NCBI GenBank assembly: GCA_003212375.1
Contig: QCPY01000012.1
Coordinates: 1-34,764, forward strand
DNA from: Prochlorococcus sp. AG-442-N17
Lineage (GTDB): Bacteria > Cyanobacteriota > Cyanobacteriia > PCC-6307 > Cyanobiaceae
DNA: 34,764 bases
Direction of reading: 5' to 3'
The stretch's first letter is position 1; every line of letters starts with the position of its first letter. This document shows positions 16,636-24,808 of the stretch, one piece after another. Made by a program: the position numbers and the translations under genes. The notes under the pieces were generated by a model. It had not been told where the DNA came from and did not search any database. It worked only from the letters and a program-made list of their open reading frames with translations.

Positions 16636-16875
16636 ATGCCAAGCAAAAGTTCAATGGCAATTTTTATAGCCGCAACAAGTTTATTAGCAGTTAATACTAT
16701 AGATCCCAATTCAATAAAAGCGGGAGAAAATGATCTTGGAGGATTAAAAGAATGGAACACTGATATGAGTATTGAGGCTGATTTTATCCTAGATAAAGAA
16801 GCTCAAAAGTTAGCAGATGAAGCTGCAAAATCTAGCATGTGTATTCCTATTGGAGAAGGAGAAAATTGTTGGTAA
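16636..16875 (+). CDS. Small secreted protein, function unknown
   Basis: A 79-residue protein with an N-terminal signal-like segment (MAIFIAATSLLAVNTI, from an internal ATG at 16654 or from ATG 16636) and a short acidic mature part with two Cys near the C-terminus (SSMCIPIGEGENCW). The two cysteines could form a disulfide in the periplasm. I do not recognise a family. It lies 76 nt after the PiuC-type gene, with a strong terminator behind it, so it may share the iron-related transcript. Confidence 0.7.
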   Translation: MPSKSSMAIFIAATSLLAVNTIDPNSIKAGENDLGGLKEWNTDMSIEADFILDKEAQKLADEAAKSSMCIPIGEGENCW

Positions 16876-16900
16876 ATTTAAATTAATTAAAACAAAAAAA

Positions 16901-16923
16901 AACCGCTAATTTTAGCGGTTTTT
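16901..16923 (+). terminator. Rho-independent terminator
   Basis: AACCGCTA, loop ATTT, TAGCGGTT form an 8-bp stem (16901-16920) followed by T residues and preceded by a run of A. It ends the transcript of the small secreted protein and may work in both directions. Confidence 0.85.
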
Positions 16924-16931
16924 AAAAAGAT

Positions 16932-16959
16932 AAAAAAACACCAGTTATGGTGTTTTTTT
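16932..16959 (-). terminator. Rho-independent terminator of the porin gene
   Basis: A run of A then ACACC, loop AGTTAT, GGTGT and eight T. On the minus strand it lies just after the porin stop (16969) and gives a stem with a T tract; the same hairpin can serve the plus strand as a second stop after 16901-16923. Confidence 0.85.
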
Positions 16960-16968
16960 TATTTAAAT

Positions 16969-18255
16969 TTAGAACTTAAAGGTTGTTTCAACAACTGCAC
17001 CTAAGAGATCTTCACTTTTATCAGGATCATCGCCTCCACCATTTCTATCTGATGCTCCAAATATAGCAGGAGTAATTGTAACAGCATCGTTCATTTGGTA
17101 GGAGTAATAAATTTCCCAAGATAGTGGATCAACTGTTTCATCGTCCCTTGTTTGAGGCTGACCGAACGCAAATCCAATTCTATCGTCAGGTGTGAAGGCG
17201 TCCTGCCATGTTAATCCCACAAAATAAGCTGAGGTATCTTGATCTTGTCCTTCTACACTAGAAGTGTCATAACCTAGAGATATCGAGGGAACTGCAGTAC
17301 CAGAATCTTCAGGCCTCCACCAACCTCTTAAACCAATGTTTGTACTATCAGCATTGTTACTTCTTGCTTTTCCTAGTGGAGTCGTGTAATAAGAATCGGT
17401 CCAGCCGTTGTACTTCATGTTAACGATTACTGATGCCGAGTAAGTAGGTTTTGTAATACCGATTTGAGTGGCCCAACTAGTATCAGATTCTCTAGTACCC
17501 CAACCACCAGAAGCATCACCTTCTTTACTTACAGCGTTTGTACTAAATGCAAAACCATTGTCAGCCTTGTAAGCCCAACCGAATCCTGGATTAGTACTTG
17601 CACCATAGGCAGCTCCATTACCGCCTAATGTGAACTGTTTTGTAACTGGTTTGTATATGGATGGAGTAGTCGCATGCATATAGTAGTTTTCAATTCTCGG
17701 GCCAATCCAAAAGGTTTGTCTTTCACCAATAGGGAATGAGTACCAAATTTTATCAATTTCTAGCAAATCGGCATTTCCATTAGCTGAAGACAAATATGTT
17801 CCATATTTGTAACCATCGGATGTTTGCCAACCACCCGCATTACCAGATTTCAATCTAACGTAAAGATTGTCATCACCAGTAAAGCTTGTATTAAGGTTAT
17901 TTTGGATCATATAGGTAGATTTTATAGCCTCACTATGACGAGCAGCTCCGTTAGCATCAACTGGAGCAGCTACACCCCCAACAGTAAAAACTACTTTGCT
18001 ATCTAAAGTTGTAGTATCTGAAAAAGAACCAGCTTCAAAAGAATTGTTCTCTACTATTGAACTTTTAACCTTTTGTGTTGCTAATTCATTATTAAATGAG
18101 TTGCTATTAAATAGCTTTTGTTTTCTTGAAGTTGAATTCTTACGAACGTAAGAATTAATTCCTTCGAGATTAAAAACGTCAGATGCTTGAGCCGTTGTAG
18201 GTGCAATTAACCCTACAGAAGCGACAGCAACCAACATTTGTTGAAAAAGTTTCAT
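16969..18255 (-). CDS. Outer-membrane porin
   Basis: The 428 residues start with a clear signal peptide (LFQQMLVAVASVGLIAPTTAQA, cleavage near residue 24). A short N-terminal stretch (DVFNLEGINSYVRKNS) recalls the region before the SLH domain of cyanobacterial porins, but no full SLH domain is present. From about residue 80 the sequence shows many amphipathic strands and ends GAVVETTFKF, with the terminal Phe of outer-membrane barrels. It fits the cyanobacterial OprB-like porin group (about 430 residues in Prochlorococcus), a diffusion channel for solutes. Its upstream region carries a GTA-N8-TAC palindrome and a direct repeat. Confidence 0.9.
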   Translation of the reverse strand: MKLFQQMLVAVASVGLIAPTTAQASDVFNLEGINSYVRKNSTSRKQKLFNSNSFNNELATQKVKSSIVENNSFEAGSFSDTTTLDSKVVFTVGGVAAPVDANGAARHSEAIKSTYMIQNNLNTSFTGDDNLYVRLKSGNAGGWQTSDGYKYGTYLSSANGNADLLEIDKIWYSFPIGERQTFWIGPRIENYYMHATTPSIYKPVTKQFTLGGNGAAYGASTNPGFGWAYKADNGFAFSTNAVSKEGDASGGWGTRESDTSWATQIGITKPTYSASVIVNMKYNGWTDSYYTTPLGKARSNNADSTNIGLRGWWRPEDSGTAVPSISLGYDTSSVEGQDQDTSAYFVGLTWQDAFTPDDRIGFAFGQPQTRDDETVDPLSWEIYYSYQMNDAVTITPAIFGASDRNGGGDDPDKSEDLLGAVVETTFKF

Positions 18256-18285
18256 TTTACCTCACACGAAAAATGCCCAGTAAAT

Positions 18286-18312
18286 GGGTAACCATATTGT
18301 ATCGAGGGTAAC
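18286..18312 (-). promoter_or_regulatory. Direct repeat around the likely -10 box of the porin promoter
   Basis: On the minus strand GTTACCC occurs at 18312-18306 and 18292-18286, exactly 20 nt apart, with TACAAT (18301-18296), a good -10 box, between them. The porin ATG is about 40 nt further. Two helical turns between repeats suggest a dimeric or paired regulator; its identity is unknown. Confidence 0.45.
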
Positions 18313-18345
18313 TTTTCTGAGAAGGATTAATAGATTCACTCTTGC

Positions 18346-18359
18346 GTAACAATTGTTAC
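18346..18359. promoter_or_regulatory. NtcA-like palindrome upstream of the porin gene
   Basis: GTAACAATTGTTAC is a perfect 14-bp palindrome that fits the NtcA consensus GTA-N8-TAC. It is about 90 nt before the porin start. The gap of 44 nt to TACAAT is larger than the usual 22 of NtcA-activated class II promoters, so it would be an upstream site, a repressor site or a different regulator. Confidence 0.5.
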
Positions 18360-18377
18360 TTAACTGCAGTTTTTTTA

Positions 18378-19256
18378 TTAATTCAAGGATTTTTTTAATA
18401 AAGGGAAGTTCAAGGACTCTCTTTCCTGCATCCAAGAGGATGCTACTTCTCTAGCTAATTTTCGAATTTTATCTATATATTGCGCACGATCAGTAACTGA
18501 AATTACTCCTCTTGCATCAAGTAAATTAAAGCAATGACTACATTTCAAAACAAAATCTAGTGCAGGAAAAGTTAGTTTTTTATCAACAAGTGAATTAGCT
18601 TCTTCATGGTATAAAGAAAATAATTTTCGAATATTATCAGGATTTGATTCTCTAAAATTAAATTCACATTGATTTTTTTCAAATTGAAGCCAAATATCAC
18701 TGTAATTGAAATCTTTGTTCCAATCTAAATCCCAAATACTTTCTTTTTTTTGTAAAAACGTAGCAATTCTCTCTATTCCATAAGTTATCTCAATAGGAAT
18801 GGGGTTACAGTCAACTCCACCACATTGTTGAAAATAAGTAAATTGTGTTACTTCCATTCCATCCAACCAGACCTCCCAACCTACACCCCATGCTCCAAGG
18901 GTAGGAGACTCCCAATTATCTTCTACAAATCTTATATCGTGTTCTTTAGGATTAATTCCTAAAAACTCTAGTGAAGATAAATATTTCTCCTGAATTCCAT
19001 CAGGAGATGGTTTTATAATTACTTGATATTGAAAATAATGTTGAGCCCTATTTGGGTTATCTCCAAATCTTCCATCGGTAGGTCTTCTGCATGGCTCCGA
19101 ATAAGCGACACTCCAAGGTTCTGGCCCAATTGCTCTAAGAAAAGTGTGAGGATTCATTGTGCCTGCCCCCTTCTCAGTGTCATATGGCTGCATAATTAGA
19201 CAACCCTCTTCTGACCAGAATTTATTTAAGTTTTGAATGATATCCTGAAAAAACAT
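18378..19256 (-). CDS. glyQ: Glycyl-tRNA synthetase alpha subunit
   Basis: GlyQ is the catalytic subunit of the alpha2beta2 bacterial glycyl-tRNA synthetase that attaches glycine to tRNA-Gly. The 292-residue length is right. Family stretches: [76 protein letters not shown] and [18 protein letters not shown] (motif 3 region). The beta subunit GlyS is not in the window, as usual when the two are unlinked. The 164-nt gap upstream (19257-19420) shows no credible gene. Confidence 0.98.
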   Translation of the reverse strand: MFFQDIIQNLNKFWSEEGCLIMQPYDTEKGAGTMNPHTFLRAIGPEPWSVAYSEPCRRPTDGRFGDNPNRAQHYFQYQVIIKPSPDGIQEKYLSSLEFLGINPKEHDIRFVEDNWESPTLGAWGVGWEVWLDGMEVTQFTYFQQCGGVDCNPIPIEITYGIERIATFLQKKESIWDLDWNKDFNYSDIWLQFEKNQCEFNFRESNPDNIRKLFSLYHEEANSLVDKKLTFPALDFVLKCSHCFNLLDARGVISVTDRAQYIDKIRKLAREVASSWMQERESLNFPLLKKSLN

Positions 19257-19420
19257 CTAATTATAAAGTTTTAAAATTTCGAGCAATGCCATAAATCATA
19301 ATAACAAAGCTTTTTTAAATGGATAACAAAAATAATTTTGGCAATATAATTGAAATAGCTTGAAAGATAACAAGTTCTTGAGATTAAAGATTTTTAATAA
19401 AAACATAAATTAGAGACTGA

Positions 19421-19807
19421 CTAGGAAAAAAATTCTAATGGCAATGGTCCAAAAGTATTAGTTTCATTAGAATTTTTCTCATACTGACATGTTAATAAAA
19501 TTCCTACCCCAAGACCTTTTTCAGATCTAATAAAAACATTTCCAGTTTTTTGATTACCTTTTAAAAAAACACTTCCATCAGCATGAAGGGAATCTAAATC
19601 CCTAAATTTAATTGCAGGATATTTTTGAGTAATTGATTTAATTGCCTTAATAGCTTGATTATCACTAGAAGCCATTATTCCTATGGTGATCCAATCGGCA
19701 GCAAATATTTTTGACTCTAGTTCTTTAAGTAGTTTTTTTATTTGGCTATTACTTAACTCAGGGGCTGTTCTAAGACTGTTTAATTCAACTAAATTATTTA
19801 TTTCCAT
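19421..19807 (-). CDS. DUF1824 family protein
   Basis: A 128-residue cyanobacterial protein of unknown function that I assign to DUF1824 from memory. Recognisable stretches are AADWITIGIMASSDNQAI, YPAIKFRDLDS, GSVFLKGNQKTGNVFIRSE and the C-terminus FGPLPLEFF. No signal peptide or membrane segment, so probably cytoplasmic. It is the last of three closely spaced minus-strand genes (22 nt from the MIF-like gene). Confidence 0.85.
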   Translation of the reverse strand: MEINNLVELNSLRTAPELSNSQIKKLLKELESKIFAADWITIGIMASSDNQAIKAIKSITQKYPAIKFRDLDSLHADGSVFLKGNQKTGNVFIRSEKGLGVGILLTCQYEKNSNETNTFGPLPLEFFS

Positions 19808-19829
19808 GTAATTTTAATCAATATCAATA

Positions 19830-20162
19830 TTAGCCAAATGTTCTGCCATTCCAAGCCCACATTGAAGGAGGAACATCCTCGAAAGAAATATAAACCTTAT
19901 CTAGTGGTATTTTCATCTTCTCATAGACAAAATCAGATAAAGGTTTTGCCATTTCTTTAGGATTGAGAGAACCTATTGACTTTATCTCCAAAAAGCAACA
20001 AGGACTTTCATCTTCAAAATACATTTTAGAATTATCATCTATTTTTGCCATTACAAATTTTTTTGATTTTTTTGTTAAAGATGAAATTAAATTTGTAATT
20101 TCCTTAAGAAGTTCCTGTTTATTATCTACTTTTTCTGAAGTTAAAATATTAATATAAGGCAT
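19830..20162 (-). CDS. MIF / phenylpyruvate tautomerase family protein
   Basis: The 110 residues match the macrophage migration inhibitory factor family: the mature N-terminal Pro after Met (MPYINILTS), which is the catalytic base in tautomerases; a central SPCCFLEIKSIGSLNP strand region; and the C-terminal VYISFEDVPPSMWAWNGRTFG with the conserved Trp-Asn-Gly. The fold is a trimer. Cyanobacterial homologues can tautomerise phenylpyruvate; the in vivo role is unknown. The start is 2 nt after the stop of the 56-aa gene, indicating co-transcription. Confidence 0.92.
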   Translation of the reverse strand: MPYINILTSEKVDNKQELLKEITNLISSLTKKSKKFVMAKIDDNSKMYFEDESPCCFLEIKSIGSLNPKEMAKPLSDFVYEKMKIPLDKVYISFEDVPPSMWAWNGRTFG

Positions 20163-20164
20163 AT

Positions 20165-20335
20165 TTATGCGGCCAGATAATCTTTTTTGGAATCAATTTT
20201 AAGATTAACATTTTTATTTTTTAATACTCTTTTTGAGGATAAATATGCTAAATCGTATGAACTTATTCCATTTTGATAAGGATTAAAAAGATAATTTTTT
20301 GATCTGTTTTTTTTACTTCTTCTTGAATCAGTCAT
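20165..20335 (-). CDS. Small basic protein (56 aa), function unknown
   Basis: An ATG at 20335 opens a 56-residue frame ending at 20165, 2 nt before the MIF-like gene. The N-terminal 14 residues are strongly basic (SRRSKKNRSKN), followed by YLFNPYQNGISSYDLAYLS and a Lys/Asn-rich end. The tight spacing to a real gene and the regular composition support it as coding. The basic tail could bind nucleic acid or a membrane surface. I do not recognise the family. Confidence 0.65.
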   Translation of the reverse strand: MTDSRRSKKNRSKNYLFNPYQNGISSYDLAYLSSKRVLKNKNVNLKIDSKKDYLAA

Positions 20336-20483
20336 TATTAATCAAATAATTAATAATTTAACTTTTTTTCTTTAAATGTCTAGCTTTTTTCAAAATTTTT
20401 AATTATTAATGAGAAATTAATTTTATTAAGCACGAAATAAATATACATTCATTAAATTATGTAAATAGGATCTATAAATTATT

Positions 20484-21122
20484 TTGGAAGTTTTAAATAA
20501 TTATCAAAGAAAAAAGCTTGATGAAAGCAATGATGAGGAATTTTATTCTGATCCAAAATTTGTTTATCATCTAGATTCAAATTTCAGAAAATATCTATCT
20601 TCTGTTTATAAAAATGAAATTAAAGAGAACTCTACTGTCCTTGATTTAATGTCAAGTTGGGATAGTTATCTTCCTTATGAAAAAAAATATAAAAAAGTAA
20701 TTGGACATGGACTAAACAAAGAGGAACTAGAGAGAAACAAATCTTTTAATTCTTTTTGGATTCAAAATTTTAATTTAAGCCAAGAAATTCCCTTAGATAG
20801 TAAAAGTGTCGATTATTGTTTAATAGTTGCAGCATGGCAATATTTACAATACCCAGAAAAACTGACAAAAGAGATTGTGAGAGTCCTAAGTGATGATGGC
20901 AAAATTTTAGTATCTTTTTCAAATAGAGCTTTTTGGCATAAAGCCCCAAATATATGGACATACTCAACAGAAGAAGAAAGAGTAAAATATGTTAGAAAAG
21001 TATTAATTGCAAACGGATTTAAAGAGCCAAGAATAATTAAAAAATTTAATAATAATAGTCTTAATTTCTTACCTTTTCTAAAAAACGATCCTTTTTATTG
21101 TTTGATTGCAAATAAATACTAA
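20484..21122 (+). CDS. Class I SAM-dependent methyltransferase-like protein
   Basis: A 212-residue protein with a Rossmann-type methyltransferase pattern: motif I STVLDLMSSWDSYLP (an altered version of the Gly-rich AdoMet loop, with Asp retained), a motif II-like acidic region, SVDYCLIVAAWQYLQYPEKL (motif IV) and VRVLSDDGKILVSFSNRAFW (motif V/VI). The glycine-poor motif I is unusual, but the overall layout with a tyrosine- and tryptophan-rich C-terminal part fits a small-molecule methyltransferase. Start TTG 20484; no ATG is available in that region. Substrate unknown. Confidence 0.8.
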   Translation: MEVLNNYQRKKLDESNDEEFYSDPKFVYHLDSNFRKYLSSVYKNEIKENSTVLDLMSSWDSYLPYEKKYKKVIGHGLNKEELERNKSFNSFWIQNFNLSQEIPLDSKSVDYCLIVAAWQYLQYPEKLTKEIVRVLSDDGKILVSFSNRAFWHKAPNIWTYSTEEERVKYVRKVLIANGFKEPRIIKKFNNNSLNFLPFLKNDPFYCLIANKY

Positions 21123-21216
21123 AAATAGTTTTATTCAAAGCATACTCTTTCATAAGAATTAATTTCATAGCCTAACTTTTAAATAATGCTTATTATTGGG
21201 TAGTTAAAAAAATTCA

Positions 21217-21462
21217 ATGGGATCCAAAAGAGAAAAATATCCTGAAAAATGTCCATGGGATCTTGGGCCTAACCAACATTTAGCCAAAGAAGAAAACTGG
21301 ACCTTAAGATTAGGAGAAGCCCATGTATCTTTTAGTAAAAATAAGCTTGATGCTAATTACTTTCATGTAATTAGTAATGAAAATGAAGAGCAAATTCTTG
21401 CCTTTAGAGCTCGACTCCTTTACCAGAAGTTACTTGATAAGGGATTTAGATTAGTAGAATAG
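21217..21462 (+). CDS. Conserved-looking small protein (81 aa), function unknown
   Basis: ATG 21217 starts an 81-residue soluble protein rich in charged residues. Notable are PEKCPWDLGPNQHLAKEENW at the N-terminus and a helical C-terminus EQILAFRARLLYQKLLDKG. No membrane segment or signal. I do not recognise the family. It is followed within 10 nt by the end of the convergent DUF3386-like gene. Confidence 0.7.
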   Translation: MGSKREKYPEKCPWDLGPNQHLAKEENWTLRLGEAHVSFSKNKLDANYFHVISNENEEQILAFRARLLYQKLLDKGFRLVE

Positions 21463-21471
21463 AAGATTTTT

Positions 21472-22122
21472 TTAGGATAGTAAGCTTAGGTCCTCGAAAA
21501 TAAACTTTTGTATTTCTTCTTCTTTATTTTTATTTAAGTATCTAATAAATCTTGAATTAAGTATCCAAATATCCTCAGAACCAATCTTTTTAAATTGATC
21601 TTCATATTCCAGCTTGAAAGTTTTGGCTTTAAGTGTAATAGGGTCAATTTGTTGGCTAGTATATTTTTTACTTAAAAATCCACTCCCAGTATCTAAGAAT
21701 TCTTGTACAAATATTTCTATAATTATGCCGTGAATTTTTCTATACACCATGTTTATACAATTATTTTTGACCCTATATTTATCTCCATCATTTTTACCGG
21801 AAACTTTCATTTCAGTTCCTTTATCTGAATCTTTAATTAAATTAAAATTATTTTTTAAGTGGATTTCATCAAATTCTCTTTTAACTCTGTGAATACAAAC
21901 TTCAAATAACTGCGAAGAAATATTTTTAACTATATTTTGATCATAAATATTAAAAATTTCAGGTTTAAAATTTTTTCCTATGACAAAATTACCTTCATAG
22001 TTATCATTATTTACTGCAAAAATACATTTACCTTTATAGCCAATAAAATCATTTGTCCACGTATATCTATTTTCATATGCTTTTTGAAAAAGTTCTTTGC
22101 AGTTTATTTCCGTTAAATTCAT
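21472..22122 (-). CDS. DUF3386-like protein
   Basis: A 216-residue soluble protein resembling the cyanobacterial DUF3386 family (recalled, not searched): NRYTWTNDFIGYKGKCIFAVNN near the N-terminus, YRKIHGIIIEIFVQEF in the middle and TGSGFLSKKYTSQQIDP towards the C-terminus. Function unknown; the regular beta-rich pattern suggests a lipocalin- or START-like pocket, which is a guess. A bidirectional hairpin separates it from the pcb gene upstream. Confidence 0.7.
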   Translation of the reverse strand: MNLTEINCKELFQKAYENRYTWTNDFIGYKGKCIFAVNNDNYEGNFVIGKNFKPEIFNIYDQNIVKNISSQLFEVCIHRVKREFDEIHLKNNFNLIKDSDKGTEMKVSGKNDGDKYRVKNNCINMVYRKIHGIIIEIFVQEFLDTGSGFLSKKYTSQQIDPITLKAKTFKLEYEDQFKKIGSEDIWILNSRFIRYLNKNKEEEIQKFIFEDLSLLS

Positions 22123-22154
22123 AAAATTAATATACTATATTGGTAAAATATTAC

Positions 22155-22193
22155 AAAAAAAGACCTCTCTACTGAAGTAAAGAGGTCTTTTTT
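22155..22193. terminator. Bidirectional rho-independent terminator after pcb
   Basis: Seven A, GACCTCT, a 12-nt loop containing an inner TACT/AGTA pair, AGAGGTC and six T. The stem has a run of A before and T after, so it can act on both strands. It lies just after the pcb stop and before the start of the DUF3386-like gene. Confidence 0.9.
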
Positions 22194-22205
22194 AAATTAA
22201 TTCAA

Positions 22206-23264
22206 CTAATTTTGTGTAATTTTTGTGTTTTCTATGTTGTCAAATGCTTGACCAATTTTCTTAAAATCAAATCCCATAGCTCTTAGCGCATGCCATAAAT
22301 GACCTTGTAAGAAAAAGAAACCCAAATAGAAGTGAGTATTAGCAAGCCATGCTCTAGAACTATATGTTCCAGAACCTAAATCAACAGTGTCAGTAAAATA
22401 AGGAGCAAATTCAAATTGAAGCTTCAAAGGTTCCCCATAAAGATCAACTGGATAAATAGTAGTGTTTGAGGCACACCAAAATGCTGCTACAAAGGCCATA
22501 TAAGAAACGCCCACTACTGAATAAGAAAGAATCGCCTCAGCACCAAGTAATCCTTTACCCTTGAATTCTGTGTATTCTCCAAATTGTTTTGTACAAATAT
22601 GAAAAACACCACCAATAATTTCTAGGAAGGCTAAGAACGCATGACCACCCATAATATCTTCCAAACTATCAATTTTTAGAAAATCAAATTGATGATTCCA
22701 AATAGCAGTAATGTCTAGATTGTAAATAACTTTTCTAGTTGAACCTATCACTGGATCATAAATTCCATGTATACGAGCCCATTCAACAAACATAATTGCC
22801 CCAAGACCTAAGAAGATTAGATGATGTCCTAGGATAAATGTCAATTTATCTGGATCGTCCCACTCAAAATCAAACTTTTGCGGCTTACTATTCTCGGGAT
22901 AATCTCCAAGATCACCTGCAAATTTGTTGGAATGCAATAATCCCCCAGCTCCTAATACCGCAGAGAAGATTAGATGTAATGTGCAAATTACAACAATTCC
23001 ATATGGTTCTGTAATGACACCATTTTCAATTCCACCAATCCCGATACCCGCTAGATGTGGTAAAACAATTGCTTTCTGAGCACCCATTGGAATACTGGCG
23101 TCATAACGCGCTAATTCAAATAATCCAAAAGCTCCTGCCCAGAACATCATTAATCCTGCATGAGCAGCATGAGCAGCTATGAATTTACCTGAACGGCCAA
23201 CAACGCCAGAATTTCCCGCATACCAGTCATAGGTAACATCAGATTTTCCGTAGTTTTGTAACAC
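22206..23264 (-). CDS. pcb: Prochlorophyte chlorophyll-binding antenna protein (Pcb/IsiA family)
   Basis: Pcb proteins bind divinyl chlorophyll a and b and form the main antenna of Prochlorococcus; they derive from the CP43-like IsiA family. The 352 residues contain six membrane helices with the family stretches DWYAGNSGVVGRSGKFIAAH, AHAGLMMFWAGAFGLFEL, HLIFSAVLGAGGLLH, FILGHHLIFLGLGAI and HFYLGFFFLQGHLWHALRA, the His residues serving as chlorophyll ligands. The large lumenal loop of CP43 is absent. Start is GTG 23264. It lies downstream of isiB, recalling the isiAB iron-stress operon; some authors would call this copy PcbD. The exact paralogue is not certain. Confidence 0.95.
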   Translation of the reverse strand: MLQNYGKSDVTYDWYAGNSGVVGRSGKFIAAHAAHAGLMMFWAGAFGLFELARYDASIPMGAQKAIVLPHLAGIGIGGIENGVITEPYGIVVICTLHLIFSAVLGAGGLLHSNKFAGDLGDYPENSKPQKFDFEWDDPDKLTFILGHHLIFLGLGAIMFVEWARIHGIYDPVIGSTRKVIYNLDITAIWNHQFDFLKIDSLEDIMGGHAFLAFLEIIGGVFHICTKQFGEYTEFKGKGLLGAEAILSYSVVGVSYMAFVAAFWCASNTTIYPVDLYGEPLKLQFEFAPYFTDTVDLGSGTYSSRAWLANTHFYLGFFFLQGHLWHALRAMGFDFKKIGQAFDNIENTKITQN

Positions 23265-23407
23265 TTGATTTAAATAAACAGCAAATTGAGCATATTGCTT
23301 ATTCGACTGATTTTTACAAGATCATTACGGGTTTTAAATACTTATGTAAAAAAAACATGCTTAAGGAGAACAAATGTTACAAGGGTAAAGCCAAATGTTT
23401 TTAAGCT

Positions 23408-23932
23408 TTACGCCAATGAAGGTATTTCACCTTTTAATTGAGAAGCCCATGTTTCTAGACGAGCATCAGTTAAATCAGATTCACTATCTTCATCAAGTGG
23501 CAAACCACAAAATCTTTCGCCAATAACACTCTTTGACTCATCAAATGTATAGGAAGATTTGTCAACATAGCCAACCATTTCGGCACCTGCTTTTGTGAAA
23601 TAACTATGCAATTCTTCCATTGCATCACAATAATTTTCTGTATAAGTAGATGAATCTCCTAACCCAAAAATAGCAACCTTTTTCCCTGACAAACTTAGCT
23701 CTCCAATATCCTCTAATATGGAGTCCCAAGCTGTACCAGATCTTTCCTCATCTGCTCCGGTATTCCATGTAGGGATGCCACAAATAATTCCTTCAAGACC
23801 TTCGAACTCAGATAGATCATCAACGTCGGATACATCTTTAGGTGATTCTGCTGAAGAAATAAAGTTGTGAAGACGATCTGCTACGTCTTCAGTTTTTCCA
23901 GTTGTAGTTGCGTAATAAATTCCTACGGTCAT
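23408..23932 (-). CDS. isiB: Flavodoxin (iron-stress type)
   Basis: Flavodoxin replaces ferredoxin as electron acceptor of photosystem I when iron is short. The 174-residue long-chain form shows the phosphate-binding loop ATTTGKTEDVAD (TTTGKT at 9-14), GIPTWNTGADEERSG with the FMN-stacking Trp, and VAIFGLGDSSTYTENYCDAMEEL around the second stacking Tyr. It precedes the pcb gene on the same strand with 143 nt between them. The upstream gap contains an inverted repeat (24003-24028), a candidate regulatory site. Confidence 0.98.
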   Translation of the reverse strand: MTVGIYYATTTGKTEDVADRLHNFISSAESPKDVSDVDDLSEFEGLEGIICGIPTWNTGADEERSGTAWDSILEDIGELSLSGKKVAIFGLGDSSTYTENYCDAMEELHSYFTKAGAEMVGYVDKSSYTFDESKSVIGERFCGLPLDEDSESDLTDARLETWASQLKGEIPSLA

Positions 23933-24002
23933 AACTTCAAATTGTTTACCTTAAAATAATAAAATTAAAATAAGATAAATAAATTTCTATAAAAACTTTT
24001 TC

Positions 24003-24028
24003 ACGTAAATTTTTATACAAGTTTACGT
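24003..24028. promoter_or_regulatory. Inverted repeat upstream of isiB
   Basis: ACGTAAA (24003-24009), 12-nt spacer, TTTACGT (24022-24028), perfect 7-bp arms, in the divergent gap between isiB and the peroxiredoxin-like gene. GTA-N8-TAC also occurs at 24005-24018, so NtcA is one candidate and an iron regulator another. Spacing to a -10 box does not fit a standard NtcA promoter. Confidence 0.45.
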
Positions 24029-24073
24029 AAGAAATAGCTTTCCTTAGCAATTTATTTTATTAAGAATCTAATC

Positions 24074-24808
24074 ATGATTACTAATAATCAAAAAAAAACC
24101 CTCAATAAATTAATTAAAGATTTTAATTTTTCAGGTTCAAAAAAATATAAATTAGTAATTTTATTGGGCCTTTTAGGTGATTTCGATAGTTTTGAATATA
24201 TACAAAATTTAAAAAAATTTATTAATAATAATCAAAAAAATAATATAGATATTTTTGCTGTAGCCATTGGCAATAAAGTCGGTAAAGAAAAATTTTGCAA
24301 GTTTACAGGATTTTCAAAAAAAAATTTAAAGGTTGTTCATGATAATAAAATTCACCAAGACCTTAAGATTTCAGAAGGGGTTGACATAGGTTTTGGAGGA
24401 TGGATAAATATGTTGATAATGTTATCAGGAATAAACTCATTAAATACTATAAAAGAGGTTATCAGAGGCTACACAGGGGATAAAAATGCAAAGCAAATTT
24501 TTAATGATGAAGATCATATAAACCTCTTTAATTTAATTAAATTTTCTGGTGTTTTTTTCAAATATACTTTTGGGGATGGTTATTTAAGACCTTTTGAATT
24601 AGCTACTTATAGATTAAATAATATGTTAGAAATTCTTCAAAACTGGAATGATTATATTCTTGATAATAAGTATCTACCTCAAAGAGGGGCTTCATTTCTT
24701 TTAAACGATAAAGAGCAAATAATTTACAAGTATTTTTCTAATGATGTCCTCGGGTATTCTTCTGAAATGTCTGATCCTCTAGCTTTTTTATCAGAGAAAT
24801 GTAGATAA
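24074..24808 (+). CDS. Peroxiredoxin-like (AhpC/TSA superfamily) protein, probably without peroxidatic Cys
   Basis: A 244-residue protein with a thioredoxin-like beginning (YKLVILLGLLGDFDSFEYIQNLKKF) followed by IFAVAIGNKVGKEKFCKFTGF and a helical C-terminus containing RGYTGDKNAKQIF, features I recall from cyanobacterial peroxiredoxin-like proteins. At the place where peroxiredoxins carry their catalytic Cys the sequence is GDFDSFEY, without Cys; the first Cys is residue 75. A peroxidase role is therefore unlikely without another site. The next gene starts in its stop codon. Confidence 0.65.
   Translation: MITNNQKKTLNKLIKDFNFSGSKKYKLVILLGLLGDFDSFEYIQNLKKFINNNQKNNIDIFAVAIGNKVGKEKFCKFTGFSKKNLKVVHDNKIHQDLKISEGVDIGFGGWINMLIMLSGINSLNTIKEVIRGYTGDKNAKQIFNDEDHINLFNLIKFSGVFFKYTFGDGYLRPFELATYRLNNMLEILQNWNDYILDNKYLPQRGASFLLNDKEQIIYKYFSNDVLGYSSEMSDPLAFLSEKCR

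Noticed and set aside
19300-19405. 36-codon minus-strand frame in the glyQ upstream gap
   Set aside because: Leu/Phe/Lys-rich composition typical of random AT-rich DNA; no ribosome-binding site or family features.
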